A DNA stretch of 64,000 nucleotides from Cocleimonas sp. (GCA_021647365.1 JAKIUW010000013.1:1-64000); one strand, 5' to 3'; positions 53,861-63,026 are shown, counted from the first letter of the stretch. The notes: generated by a model not told the origin, from the letters alone. Translations and numbers: made by a program.

Positions 53861-55108
53861 ATGCCTCAAATGCCTCCATTAACAATACCTGTACATCAAT
53901 TTGATAACAACTTTGATAACAGCCAGTTGGTTGATACGAGTGTTATAAAAAAAATAGCGCTGGTGATGGTTCTGTTGTACATCTTCTTAATCCCTTGGGG
54001 TAATGCCGTTTGGGATGGTTTTATTCGTATTTTTGGTATGGGTTCTCTTGGTTTGGCAGCCTTGGTTGTTGTGACACACGGCACACATCGCAAATACAGT
54101 TTCTTTCATTTGTTTCTTGTGATGTTTGGTAGTTGGGTTATGTTAACGCTTCTGTGGTCGCCAGATATTTTGACAGGAAAAGAGTCTGCTTCAACCATTA
54201 TTCAGCTTATTTTTATCTCATTTGTTATTTCATTATTAATTGATACAAGAGATAAAATACGACTGGCTTATCAAAGCTATGTATTTGGTACCTGCGTAGG
54301 CTCAGGCATTATTTTCTATAACTATATGAATGGTATAGAGTCTAAATACTGGGCGCGATACAGTATAGAAAACTATGAGCCTGATGGTGTAGGCATCATG
54401 ATTGCTATAGCTGTTCCTATGGCGGCCTATCTAACGACTCAATATAAAAGCGTCATATTTAAAGTGCTTAACTCCATTGCTATTCCCATCTGTATGTTTG
54501 CAATTTTTCTTAATGCGACACGTACCGCATCAATAGTTGCGATATTTGGTATCGCTTATTGGTTATTTACGCATAGAAAAGCGAGTTTAAGGATCAAAGC
54601 TGTACTCTTAGCTTTCTTTGTAAGCTCAATAGTTGGAGTGCTTGCTTTTGCACCAGAAGCTTCTGTGGATAGAATATTTTCTTCAAGTAAGTCAATATCA
54701 TCAGGAACACTTAACGGTCGTACGGCTATATGGAGTGCATCTTTTCAACAATGGGAAAAATCACCGATTGTAGGTGCGGGCATTGGGAGTATAGAACAAA
54801 TGCTGAGTGGCTCTCATGTTGAATTTAATAGTGCTCACAATACGTATATACAAGTTTTAATAGAGCTGGGAATTATCGGCTTACTGCTTTATTTATTAAC
54901 GCTTTTAAGCATTACCTATTATCTTCAGAAAACGCCTGTTAATGATAAAGTTTTCTTAATTTCATTGTTGTTATTGGCGTTAGTGAGCCAGATAACGATG
55001 AATACCTTGTATGATAAAGAAATGTGGTTTGCGCTAACTATGCTTGCGATACATGCCCATATTATAGGTAGATATTCACAATCCAATACTCCCTTTAGCC
55101 GTTCATAA
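53861..55108 (+). CDS. O-antigen ligase/polymerase family protein (Wzy_C)
   Basis: 415 residues, about 10-12 membrane helices. The periplasmic loop with SGTLNGRTAIWSASFQQWEKSPIVGAGIGSIEQ and FNSAHNTYIQVLIELGIIGLLLYL matches the Wzy_C/WaaL family, including the R and H of the loop. It either ligates polysaccharide to LPS or polymerises it. In context with wzc-like and flippase genes, polymerase and ligase are both possible. Confidence 0.85.
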   Translation: MPQMPPLTIPVHQFDNNFDNSQLVDTSVIKKIALVMVLLYIFLIPWGNAVWDGFIRIFGMGSLGLAALVVVTHGTHRKYSFFHLFLVMFGSWVMLTLLWSPDILTGKESASTIIQLIFISFVISLLIDTRDKIRLAYQSYVFGTCVGSGIIFYNYMNGIESKYWARYSIENYEPDGVGIMIAIAVPMAAYLTTQYKSVIFKVLNSIAIPICMFAIFLNATRTASIVAIFGIAYWLFTHRKASLRIKAVLLAFFVSSIVGVLAFAPEASVDRIFSSSKSISSGTLNGRTAIWSASFQQWEKSPIVGAGIGSIEQMLSGSHVEFNSAHNTYIQVLIELGIIGLLLYLLTLLSITYYLQKTPVNDKVFLISLLLLALVSQITMNTLYDKEMWFALTMLAIHAHIIGRYSQSNTPFSRS

Positions 55109-55302
55109 ATCTCTTATAAAAACTACCACCTAAAACCATCTTTTATCCCTTTGTAATACTACCTATCCGCTTATCTTATATTATTTACGAGTAGTCGTAC
55201 GCATTTTGCTAATGGAGTTTGCAATACAGATAATATGCCACAAGGAAGTACATATTTATCTTACATAAGAATATGTGCCATTAGTTATCAAGGAAGTAAC
55301 CC

Positions 55303-57543
55303 ATGTCAGTTCTAGTAAAGCAGAATAACCACAGTATGTTACAGCAAATAGATGGGAACTTAATTCCCACAATGGTGCCTGTCAATACGCCTACTTTATC
55401 GATAGCGTCACCAAATAAAGAGCTGACTTTGCACGATATAATAGGGATCATGAAACGCCGTAAGTGGAGCATTTTATTACCCATGCTACTAACGCTTCTA
55501 TTAGCGATTTTATACACGCTTTCTACACCTTCAACTTATCGTGCCAATGCATTGATACAGATAGAGAAAGAGGGTGCAGAGATTGTTACTTCTGGTCGAT
55601 TACAAAGACCCGCAGGTGCATTTGATGCTGATAAAGATCCTTATTTTAGAACAAGCTATGAAATGCTAAAAAGCCGTGTGCTATCAGCAAAGGTTATTGA
55701 AGAGCTTCAATTGAAAGAGGTTTTATCTCCTAGCAATGCAAAGTCATCATTATTGTCAGCTTCAGGGTTAAAAGAATCGCTTGGCTTCGATGCTAAGGCA
55801 AAAAAGAATGTGGGGGCAACCGACTACAATGAATTATTTCAACGAGGTTTGTTGATTCAGCCAATCGCAGGCACACATTTGGTTGAAATCGTATATGAAG
55901 CGCCATCAGCAGAAGGGGCAAAAGAAGTTGTTACTTCATTGATTAATAATTACATAAAAATTCAGATTGAGTCTAAAAGTGAAACAGGGCAATACGCAAA
56001 AGATTTTTTGACAAAGCAGCTTACAGAGTCACGTGAACGTTTACGCACCTCAGAAGAGGCGCTGGTTAAATACGCAAATGAAAAAGGCATTTTAGGCTTT
56101 GATGACAAACAGACACGTCATGTTAAAAACCTAGAAATGCTTGATGCTGCATTAGTGCTTGCAGAAACAAAAAGAATAGAAGCTGAAAGTTTATATACAC
56201 AAATGAAGCGTGTGGGCAGTGTTTCAACGGTGCTTACCAATCCCGTTATCACGAGCCTAAAGGGAACCTTAGTAAGATTAGAAGGTGATTATCAAGAAAT
56301 GCTAAAGACCTTCAAACCTAACTATCCTGATATGAAGCGCTTACAACAGCAGATTGGTAATGCAAGAAGCAAGTTAAGCCAAGAAATGGTGAATATTAAA
56401 CGCTCAATGGAAGCTGATTATTTAGCCTCTAAAAGCCAAGAAGCCCGTATTCGTTCAGAGCTTACGAGCTTTAAACAAAAAATGCATAACCTGCAAGACA
56501 GTAGCCTAGATTACAATACGTTAAAGCGTGAAGTAGAAACTAACGGTAAGTTATTTAACAGCTTATTACAGCGTTTAGAAGAAGTGAATGTGGCATCTGC
56601 TGTTAATACCAGTAGCATAACGATTGCTGAGCCAGCGGTTACACCTTTTAAGCGTTACCGTCCAAAACCAAAGTTAAATATGGCACTGGGTTTATTTTCA
56701 GGCTTGTTACTGGGTTTAGGCTTGGCATTTTTACGCGAAGCTTTGGATCAAAAAATCAAAACATCAGATGACTTACAAAGACTATCTGGTTTACCTGTAT
56801 TAGGGCGAATTCCTCGTTTACCTCGTTCTGTTATAAAGAAGCAAGCAGGCTTGATTACGGTCAAAGACCCTCAATCTCCTGCGGCAGAAGCATTCCGTGT
56901 TTTATCTACGAATATTCATTTTATGTCGGGGAAAAAAGACGACAGTGTTTTATTGATCACTAGCGCAAAAGCTGAAGAAGGTAAAAGTACCACGGCTGCG
57001 AATTTAGCCTGTGCTTATGCTCAAATGGGTATGAAAGTTTTGCTAGTTGATGCTGATATTAGAAATTCATCAATACATACTAAGTTAGGCCTTCATAATG
57101 GACGAGGCTTAACAAACTACCTAAAAGGTGAAATTGATCTTGTGGGTATTACAAAGCCAGTGAAATCAATTTCAGGTTTGTATGTGATCACAGCAGGTGA
57201 TTATGTCAACAACCCTGTGACATTGCTTTCACATGAGCGTATGTCATACCTTACTTCACAAGGTGCTAAGATATTTGATTGTGTCATTATTGATGCGCCT
57301 CCTGTTCTTGGTTTTGCTGATTCCTTGATTTTATCATCATTGGCTACATCGACATTGCTGGTTGCTCAAGAAGATAAGATTGACTCGAGTCGAATCAAAA
57401 CAACCTTAGAGCAATTAGCGCGTGTAAATAATAATGTAGCAGGATTTTTGTTAGTGAATGCTAAAAATCCGGCTTCAGAAACAAAGTATTATTCTAAGTA
57501 TCAAAAATATACAAAAAGGCAGGCTCGTTTAGCGACTAGCTAG
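55303..57543 (+). CDS. Polysaccharide co-polymerase/tyrosine kinase, Wzc-like
   Basis: 746 residues. N-terminal Wzz domain with membrane helix at about 57-73, long coiled coil (200-420), the GNVR-like domain with second helix near 465-483 (LNMALGLFSGLLLGLGLAF) and a C-terminal bacterial tyrosine kinase. Kinase motifs: Walker A SAKAEEGKSTT near 555, Walker A' VLLVDADIR, Walker B CVIIDAPPV. The C-terminal tyrosine cluster YYSKYQKY is present. It controls chain length and export. AAGGAAG precedes the ATG, and an intrinsic terminator follows. No outer membrane Wza or glycosyltransferases are in the window. Confidence 0.92.
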   Translation: MSVLVKQNNHSMLQQIDGNLIPTMVPVNTPTLSIASPNKELTLHDIIGIMKRRKWSILLPMLLTLLLAILYTLSTPSTYRANALIQIEKEGAEIVTSGRLQRPAGAFDADKDPYFRTSYEMLKSRVLSAKVIEELQLKEVLSPSNAKSSLLSASGLKESLGFDAKAKKNVGATDYNELFQRGLLIQPIAGTHLVEIVYEAPSAEGAKEVVTSLINNYIKIQIESKSETGQYAKDFLTKQLTESRERLRTSEEALVKYANEKGILGFDDKQTRHVKNLEMLDAALVLAETKRIEAESLYTQMKRVGSVSTVLTNPVITSLKGTLVRLEGDYQEMLKTFKPNYPDMKRLQQQIGNARSKLSQEMVNIKRSMEADYLASKSQEARIRSELTSFKQKMHNLQDSSLDYNTLKREVETNGKLFNSLLQRLEEVNVASAVNTSSITIAEPAVTPFKRYRPKPKLNMALGLFSGLLLGLGLAFLREALDQKIKTSDDLQRLSGLPVLGRIPRLPRSVIKKQAGLITVKDPQSPAAEAFRVLSTNIHFMSGKKDDSVLLITSAKAEEGKSTTAANLACAYAQMGMKVLLVDADIRNSSIHTKLGLHNGRGLTNYLKGEIDLVGITKPVKSISGLYVITAGDYVNNPVTLLSHERMSYLTSQGAKIFDCVIIDAPPVLGFADSLILSSLATSTLLVAQEDKIDSSRIKTTLEQLARVNNNVAGFLLVNAKNPASETKYYSKYQKYTKRQARLATS

Positions 57544-57559
57544 AGTCAAAAAATGAGAA

Positions 57560-57580
57560 GCACACCCCCCCACTTTTACA
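57560..57580 (-). repeat. G-tract repeat copy (class A)
   Basis: Consensus on the minus strand, 16 nt after the wzc-like stop and immediately before its terminator. Confidence 0.85.
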
Positions 57581-57603
57581 GGGTGTTGATACTTATGACT
57601 AAA

Positions 57604-57630
57604 GCACTTCATTATTGAAGTGTTTTTTTA
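57604..57630 (+). terminator. Rho-independent terminator of the wzc-like gene
   Basis: The stem CACTTCA / TGAAGTG with a 4-nt loop (57605-57622) is followed by a run of T. Located after the class A copy. Confidence 0.85.
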
Positions 57631-57690
57631 TTTAAGGATGAGATTTTTCTCAAATAAGGGTAATCTAGAAAAGACTTTCGATTTACAATA

Positions 57691-58227
57691 ATGGTTAACA
57701 TGTTATTTTTAAAACCCTTCATTAGAACCATCATCCTTGCCACACTATTGTTTTTTCTTCTTATTTATTTAGGAATTAAATATCACTGGGTTGAAACTTT
57801 TCAGAATAAAGCCAATAAGATTGAGTTGAATATTCCAGCCCAATCAGCAGTGATAGGTGAGTTTGATAATGTAAAAATTGAAGGTGACTCCAAAGTTTTT
57901 CAGCCCAGCCTTATCCAAGGACAAAAGCAAGAGGCAAGCGCTCTGCTAGCGGATATGACAAAAGGGCAGATTGCAGAACGATGTCAGAAATTATTCAGAA
58001 AAACAGCGATGGATAAAGGCTTAAGAGAATTGGCAGTAGGGGATTGTGTTGTCAGTATTTATAGAAAAAAGACCTCATTAAGCTCTATACAAAATAGACA
58101 GACCCAGATTAAAAGGCAGAATGCTACTCAGCAATGTCAACGAACGATAAATCAAACAAAGTATAGCAATGAGATTGAAAGGCAGTTATTAGTTGGGATT
58201 TGCGTGTCAGATAAACTTAATCGCTAG
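57691..58227 (+). CDS. Hypothetical single-pass membrane protein
   Basis: 178 residues. A membrane helix at 12-30 (TIILATLLFFLLIYLGIKY) is followed by a mostly polar part containing several cysteines (CQKLF, GDCVVS, QQCQRT, GICVSD). The two pairs of repeated CxRx-like segments suggest paired disulfides in the periplasm, but no family is recognised. ATG at 57691 or 57700. It lies alone after the wzc-like terminator. Confidence 0.6.
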   Translation: MVNMLFLKPFIRTIILATLLFFLLIYLGIKYHWVETFQNKANKIELNIPAQSAVIGEFDNVKIEGDSKVFQPSLIQGQKQEASALLADMTKGQIAERCQKLFRKTAMDKGLRELAVGDCVVSIYRKKTSLSSIQNRQTQIKRQNATQQCQRTINQTKYSNEIERQLLVGICVSDKLNR

Positions 58228-58246
58228 GTGTCCTGAAAATACTAAA

Positions 58247-58271
58247 CATCATGTAAAACTAGGGGGGTGTG
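58247..58271 (+). repeat. G-tract repeat copy (class A, CTAG variant)
   Basis: ATCATGTAAAACTA, six G, TGTG between converging genes, 12 nt from the hisN stop. It shares its variant with copies at 22261 and 24938. Confidence 0.87.
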
Positions 58272-58282
58272 AATTCAGAGTT

Positions 58283-59050
58283 TTAATAATCTAGATCAGC
58301 AAAAACCTTAGCGTGCATCTCTGAGCTATTCGCGGCTAATACGGTTGTAGTATCAAGGCTCAGCTCATTGCCTGAAAGATCAGTAAACATTCCGCCCGCT
58401 TCTCTAACGATGACGGCAAGTGCTGCAATATCTAAAATATTCACATCAGATTCCACAATAATATCAATTTTGCCACTAGCGAGTAGGTGATAATGATAGA
58501 AGTCACCATAGCCTCTAATGCGGTGTACGTTTTGGATGAGCTTACCTAGATTATTCCATTGCTGTGGCTTTGAGGCAATCGTTCCTAAGTTACCTGTGGA
58601 GAGTGAGGATAGCTTGAGAGTATCAATATCACTCACGCTGATTTTTTTACCATTTAACCAAGCGCCTTGACCTTTTTCAGCGTACGCCATTTCATTAAAT
58701 TCGGGAGAGTTTGATACACCAAGAATAAGTTCGCCATCTTTCATTAATGCAATTTGTGTTGAGAAAAAAGGGTAACGACGTACAAAACTTTTTGTGCCAT
58801 CAATGGGGTCGATTAACCAGTTGTATTCTGCATCTTCATTGACCTTTCCTGTTTCTTCTCCAAAGAATCCATGATCAGGAAAAGCATCCAATATGATTTT
58901 TTTAATCGTCTTTTCTGTTTCGATGTCAGCGATAGTGACGGGTGAATCATCAGGCTTGATTTCAACCTCAAAATCACCTGCGTAATATTTTTTTATTATT
59001 TTTTGTGCGGCTTCTGCTGCTTCAATGGCTGTTTTCAAAAAGGGTGTCAT
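58283..59050 (-). CDS. hisN: Histidinol-phosphatase (inositol monophosphatase family)
   Basis: 255 residues. Metal-binding motifs FFGEETG (near 63), WLIDPIDGTKSFVRRYPFF (near 82) and VREAGGMFTDLSGNEL (near 220) of the IMPase family; the IDGTKSFV form with Phe in the ring-binding loop is typical of HisN-type histidinol phosphatases. It catalyses histidinol-phosphate hydrolysis in histidine synthesis; an inositol phosphatase activity is the alternative. It is divergent from xerD with only 72 nt between starts. Confidence 0.85.
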   Translation of the reverse strand: MTPFLKTAIEAAEAAQKIIKKYYAGDFEVEIKPDDSPVTIADIETEKTIKKIILDAFPDHGFFGEETGKVNEDAEYNWLIDPIDGTKSFVRRYPFFSTQIALMKDGELILGVSNSPEFNEMAYAEKGQGAWLNGKKISVSDIDTLKLSSLSTGNLGTIASKPQQWNNLGKLIQNVHRIRGYGDFYHYHLLASGKIDIIVESDVNILDIAALAVIVREAGGMFTDLSGNELSLDTTTVLAANSSEMHAKVFADLDY

Positions 59051-59122
59051 GTTAAAGTCTCAAGTAATGTCAACGTAAGCACGGCATTATACCCAAACTT
59101 ATTTCAGAGATCATTGGATATT

Positions 59123-60019
59123 GTGGCAAATAATCAAGATGAAAACATTGATGAGTTCCTAGATGCGCTTTGGTCTGAGCGTGGTCTAAGTCAAAACACC
59201 TTAGCGGCGTATGGGCGTGACTTAAACGGTTTTGCGAATTGGCTTACTAAAGAAAAGAACTCAACTTTATTGCAAGTTCAATTTTCTGATATTCAAGCAT
59301 TTATAGGTTTCAATGAGAAAAAAGCTGCCAGCAGTATGGCGCGGGCCGTTTCCAGTTTACGTCGTTTTTATCGCTATCAATTACGTGAAGGGCGTATTCA
59401 AGAAGATCCTACAGCGTTAATTGAGCCTCCAAAATTAAGCAAATCTTTACCCAGTACCCTAAGTGAATCACAAGTAGAGGCATTGCTTGATGCGCCAGAC
59501 ATTAATGATCCGATTGGATTACGCGACCGAGCGATGATTGAGCTACTTTATGCCGCAGGTTTGCGCGTTTCTGAGCTGGTCTCATTGGAATATTCCTCCA
59601 TCAATCTGCAGCAAGGCGTGGTGAGAATCATGGGCAAGGGCAATAAAGAACGCCTCGTCCCAATGGGTGATGAAGCCGTGAGCTGGATACAGCAATATAT
59701 GGATGATGCGCGCCCCGATATTATGCAGGGCAAGGGAATCTCGCCGCATTTATTTGTCACAAAACGCGGCGCTGGCATGACGCGCCAAGCCTTTTGGTAT
59801 TTGATTAAACGCCATGCTTTAAGCGTAGGGATACGACAAAAGATATCCCCGCATACTTTACGTCACGCTTTTGCGACACATTTATTGAACCATGGCGCTG
59901 ATTTGCGTGTCGTACAGTTGTTGTTGGGGCATAGTGATTTGTCCACAACACAGATTTACACGCATGTAGCCAAAGCACGTTTGCAAGCATTACATCAGGA
60001 ACATCATCCACGCGGTTGA
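59123..60019 (+). CDS. xerD: Tyrosine recombinase XerD
   Basis: 298 residues from GTG 59123, the E. coli XerD length; the open frame upstream to 59003 lies in hisN. Acts with XerC at dif to resolve chromosome dimers. N-terminal SAM-like core domain (ENIDEFLDALWSERGLSQNTLAAYGRDL), then catalytic R in AAGLRVSELV, HTLRHAFATHLL and LGHSDLSTTQIYTHV, which ends with the nucleophilic Tyr. A TTG at 59114 is an alternative start. It precedes dsbC, as in many gammaproteobacteria. Confidence 0.93.
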   Translation: MANNQDENIDEFLDALWSERGLSQNTLAAYGRDLNGFANWLTKEKNSTLLQVQFSDIQAFIGFNEKKAASSMARAVSSLRRFYRYQLREGRIQEDPTALIEPPKLSKSLPSTLSESQVEALLDAPDINDPIGLRDRAMIELLYAAGLRVSELVSLEYSSINLQQGVVRIMGKGNKERLVPMGDEAVSWIQQYMDDARPDIMQGKGISPHLFVTKRGAGMTRQAFWYLIKRHALSVGIRQKISPHTLRHAFATHLLNHGADLRVVQLLLGHSDLSTTQIYTHVAKARLQALHQEHHPRG

Positions 60020-60163
60020 GGTTGGTTTTGCTAGGATTGGAGAAGCGCATCTAAGAATCAAAACAATTCGTATAATGTGGGTTAGCGGGTATTCCATGTG
60101 ATGGTGTATACTGCGTGCTTAGGGCAAAATTAATTATAAAATTTAAAATTAGGAAAACGTAAC

Positions 60164-60907
60164 ATGATGAAGAAAACAATACTCAGTGCATCTTTAAGTC
60201 TATTTTTATTAGGCATATTTGTATCAACAGAAGCGAAAGTGGATGAAAATCAGGCGGAAGTAAAAGCATTAAGCTCCACACTGAAAAAGATATTTCGTAC
60301 AGAACCAAGCTCTATCAAAAAGAGTGTTATTCCCAATTTGTATGAAGTGATGTATGGAACGGAAGTTGTTTATGTTTCTGCAGATGGTAAGTATTTTTTA
60401 GCGGGAGATATGATTAATACTAATACCCGTGAAAATTTATCAGATGTTGCAAAGCAATCTGTACGCAAAGGCATATTGGACAGACAAGACAATAAACCCG
60501 TCGTTTTTAAAGCAAAAGATGAAAAGCATAAGTTGACTGTGTTTACCGATATTGATTGTCCGTACTGTGCAAAACTACACCGTGAAGTACCTGAACTGAA
60601 TAAAAAAGGCATCACGATTGAGTACTTAATGTTTCCACGTGCAGGCTTAAAGTCAGAATCATTTACAAAAGCCGTTAGTATGTGGTGCGCCGATGACAAT
60701 AAACAATCAATGACAGATGCAAAAGAGCGTAAACCAATAGCATCTAAAGCCTGTGATAATCCAATTGCAGCGCAGTATAACCTTGGTCAAGAGGTTGGTG
60801 TAACAGGAACGCCAGCACTTATCACATCAACAGGAAAGCTGATTCCTGGTTATATGCCAGCGGATAGATTGGCGGCGATGTTAGAAGCAGAAGCTAAGAA
60901 AAAATAA
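60164..60907 (+). CDS. dsbC: Thiol:disulfide interchange protein DsbC
   Basis: 247 residues. Signal peptide 1-24. N-terminal dimerisation domain with the LSSTLKKIF start and the GTEVVYVSADGKYFLAGDMIN region, then a thioredoxin fold with CPYC (TDIDCPYCAKLH near 125), a second Cys pair in MWCADD and SKACDN, and the cis-Pro GTPAL. It isomerises incorrect disulfides in the periplasm and needs DsbD. It follows xerD by about 145 nt. Confidence 0.93.
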   Translation: MMKKTILSASLSLFLLGIFVSTEAKVDENQAEVKALSSTLKKIFRTEPSSIKKSVIPNLYEVMYGTEVVYVSADGKYFLAGDMINTNTRENLSDVAKQSVRKGILDRQDNKPVVFKAKDEKHKLTVFTDIDCPYCAKLHREVPELNKKGITIEYLMFPRAGLKSESFTKAVSMWCADDNKQSMTDAKERKPIASKACDNPIAAQYNLGQEVGVTGTPALITSTGKLIPGYMPADRLAAMLEAEAKKK

Positions 60908-60949
60908 CGAGTAAAACAGGGCAGGCTCTGATAAAGTACCCGCCTCAAT

Positions 60950-61147
60950 GAATTCTCTTGCAGGAGAGATCGGAATATTCGTATTCTGCACCGAAGGCGC
61001 AAATCCGCTCGGAAACGCTCAGGTAACAAGGACTGCAGGAAAAATATTGGCTCTGGAGAGCGAAACATAGGTTTCCACCGAAGGGTTTAACTTCTTTTTT
61101 TTATTTATATGAAAAGAGAAGGAATCTCTCAGGTATCAGGACAGAGG
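60950..61147 (+). ncRNA. Tandem glycine riboswitch upstream of gcvT
   Basis: Two glycine aptamers in tandem. The first (about 60956-61039) has GGAGAG, TGCACCGAAGGCGCAAA, the CGCTCAGG core and a closing GGACTGCAG. The second (about 61049-61147) has GGAGAGCGAAAC, TTTCCACCGAAGG, AATCTCTCAGG and GGACAGAGG, whose closing stem CTCTG / CAGAG is next to the terminator below. A short linker joins them. This arrangement couples glycine level to the cleavage-system genes and is the classic cooperative form. Confidence 0.95.
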
Positions 61148-61193
61148 GGCGGCAGAATTAGAGAAAATCTCTAAAGTCTGCCGCCCTTTTTTT
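61147..61193 (+). terminator. Terminator of the glycine riboswitch
   Basis: A long stem GGGCGGCAGA...TCTGCCGCCC with an internal TTAGAGA / TCTCTAA extension is followed by seven T. It sits 27 nt before the gcvT ATG and should stop transcription until glycine is bound, if the switch acts as in Vibrio. Confidence 0.9.
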
Positions 61194-61220
61194 ATGTCAG
61201 TGATTTATGGAATTTAGAGT

Positions 61221-62324
61221 ATGTCAGATACAGAAAATAGCAAATCCCAACGCACCCCATTGTACGATAAGCATGTAGAAGCGGGTGGCAAGATGGTTGA
61301 TTTCGCAGGCTGGGAAATGCCCATCAACTATGGTTCACAAGTCACCGAGCATAAACAAGTGCGTGAAGATGCAGGCATGTTTGATGTGTCGCACATGGTC
61401 GTTTTAGACTTTAAAGGCACTCAGGTAAAAGTCTTTTTACAGCACTTGTTAGCCAACGATGTCGCTAAATTAAAAGATGAAGGCAAGGCGCTCTACAGCG
61501 GTATGCTCAATAAAAATGGCGGAGTGATTGATGATTTAATCGTTTATTACATGGAAGAGGGTTTTTACCGCATGGTGGTGAATGCCGCTACGCGCCAGAA
61601 TGATCTAAAATGGATACTTGAACAGCTTGAAGGATATGATGTTGACCTTAGCGAGCGTACTGATTTATCGATGATTGCGGTGCAAGGCCCAAATGCACGC
61701 AAAAAAGTGGCTTCATTATTGGGTAATATTGGCTCTAAAAGAGCCCATACATTAAAACCATTTTTTGGTATGCAATTAGACGAGTCTTTCATTGCTCGCA
61801 CAGGCTACACCGGTGAAGATGGTTTTGAAATTATGCTCCCCAATGAACAAGCGCCAGGCTTATGGGATGGGCTTCTCAGCGCAGGTGTAAAACCAATCGG
61901 ACTGGGCGCACGAGATACTTTGCGATTAGAAGCAGGCATGAATTTATACGGCACAGACATGGATGAAAGCATATCACCACTCGCCGCAGGCATGAGCTGG
62001 ACGATAGCATGGGAGCCAAGCGATCGTGATTTTATCGGTCGTTCTGCGCTTGAGAAAGAAAAGGCCGAAGGCTCGCCAATGAAGCTAGTCGGCTTAGTAT
62101 TGGAAGACAAAGGCGTACTACGCGGACATCAAAAAGTTATTACAGATCATGGTGATGGCGAGATAACCAGTGGTTCTTTCTCACCAAGTTTAGGCGTGTC
62201 GGTTGCGCTAGCGCGTATCCCATCAGAAGCCAAAGATAGCTGTCATGTAGAAATTCGTGGCAAGCAACTTAAAGCAAGAATTGTTAGACCACCATTTGTT
62301 AGAAATGGAAAATCTTTAATTTAG
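61221..62324 (+). CDS. gcvT: Glycine cleavage system T protein (aminomethyltransferase)
   Basis: 367 residues. It transfers the methylene group from the lipoylated H protein to tetrahydrofolate. Signatures: VDFAGWEMPINYGSQVTEHKQVREDAGMFDVSHM, GLGARDTLRLEAGMNLYGTDMDE, and ARTGYTGEDGFEIMLPNE. The start is 27 nt beyond the riboswitch terminator. It is followed by gcvH and gcvP, so the three genes are one riboswitch-controlled operon. Confidence 0.97.
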   Translation: MSDTENSKSQRTPLYDKHVEAGGKMVDFAGWEMPINYGSQVTEHKQVREDAGMFDVSHMVVLDFKGTQVKVFLQHLLANDVAKLKDEGKALYSGMLNKNGGVIDDLIVYYMEEGFYRMVVNAATRQNDLKWILEQLEGYDVDLSERTDLSMIAVQGPNARKKVASLLGNIGSKRAHTLKPFFGMQLDESFIARTGYTGEDGFEIMLPNEQAPGLWDGLLSAGVKPIGLGARDTLRLEAGMNLYGTDMDESISPLAAGMSWTIAWEPSDRDFIGRSALEKEKAEGSPMKLVGLVLEDKGVLRGHQKVITDHGDGEITSGSFSPSLGVSVALARIPSEAKDSCHVEIRGKQLKARIVRPPFVRNGKSLI

Positions 62325-62384
62325 TTTTAAAACACAAACACTATACACAAAAGTATTTAGAAAGAATTATTACGGAGCAAAAAC

Positions 62385-62780
62385 ATGAGCAACGAAAACC
62401 CCAGTGATCTTAGATACACAAAAACCCACGAATGGCTACGCGACAATGGTGACGGCACTTATGCAGTCGGCATTACAGACCACGCGCAAGGCTTATTAGG
62501 CGACGTAGTATACGTTGAGCTGCCTGAGCTAGAAACGGAGCTAACTGCTGAAGAAAACTGTGGCGTTATTGAATCAGTAAAAGCCGCATCGGATATGTAC
62601 TCTCCGCTAGAAGGGGAAGTGACTGAAGTGAATGAAGAGTTAGATAGCGAGCCTGAGTTAATTAATTCTGCCCCTTTTGGAGAAGGTTGGATTTTTGCAA
62701 TCAAGCCAAAAAACATTGAAGACTTAGATGAGCTTATGGATGCGGATCAGTATGAAGCGTACTATCAAGAAGAGGCTTAA
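62385..62780 (+). CDS. gcvH: Glycine cleavage system H protein
   Basis: 131 residues. Lipoyl-carrying protein with lipoylation site K66 in CGVIESVKAASDMYSPLEGEV. The N-terminus YTKTHEWLRDNGDGTYAVGITDHAQ is canonical. ACGGAG upstream of ATG. It follows gcvT by 60 nt, and an inverted repeat region separates it from gcvP. Confidence 0.97.
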   Translation: MSNENPSDLRYTKTHEWLRDNGDGTYAVGITDHAQGLLGDVVYVELPELETELTAEENCGVIESVKAASDMYSPLEGEVTEVNEELDSEPELINSAPFGEGWIFAIKPKNIEDLDELMDADQYEAYYQEEA

Positions 62781-62833
62781 ACATAGTAAAGCTAAAGCAT
62801 ACTCCAATACTGTTAAGTCAAATACTTGGAACC

Positions 62834-62891
62834 CTTTGACAGGCTCAGGGAACGCCCTCAAACGACCGCACGTTTGCTGAGCTTGTCGAAG
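62834..62891. repeat. Class C inverted repeat (CTTCGACAAGCTCAG type)
   Basis: CTTTGACAGGCTCAG at 62834-62848 faces CTGAGCTTGTCGAAG at 62877-62891; the arms match at 13 of 15 positions. Between gcvH and gcvP. The CTTCGACAAGCTCAG motif is a dispersed repeat that I recall from many unrelated bacterial genomes. Confidence 0.6.
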
Positions 62892-62925
62892 CATTGGTCG
62901 CATCACTCTTTAGCTTACAGCATTA

Positions 62926-62966
62926 ACACCCCCCCACTTTTACATCATGTAAAAGTGGGGGGGTGT
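62926..62966. repeat. Perfect palindrome of two class A repeats
   Basis: Arms 62926-62945 and 62947-62966 are exact 20-bp reverse complements with a single C between them. This is the tightest head-to-head pair in the window. It lies in the gcvH-gcvP gap, so it would be in the riboswitch-controlled transcript. Confidence 0.93.
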
Positions 62967-63026
62967 ACCTTGATATTTATTTAGACAGAATACAAACCTT
63001 CCATATTTAATACAGTTAGAAACCCT

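Noticed and set aside
783..62966. Class A repeats as REP/ERIC elements
   Set aside because: A single unit has no internal palindrome and lacks the REP head sequence; hairpins exist only where two copies face each other.
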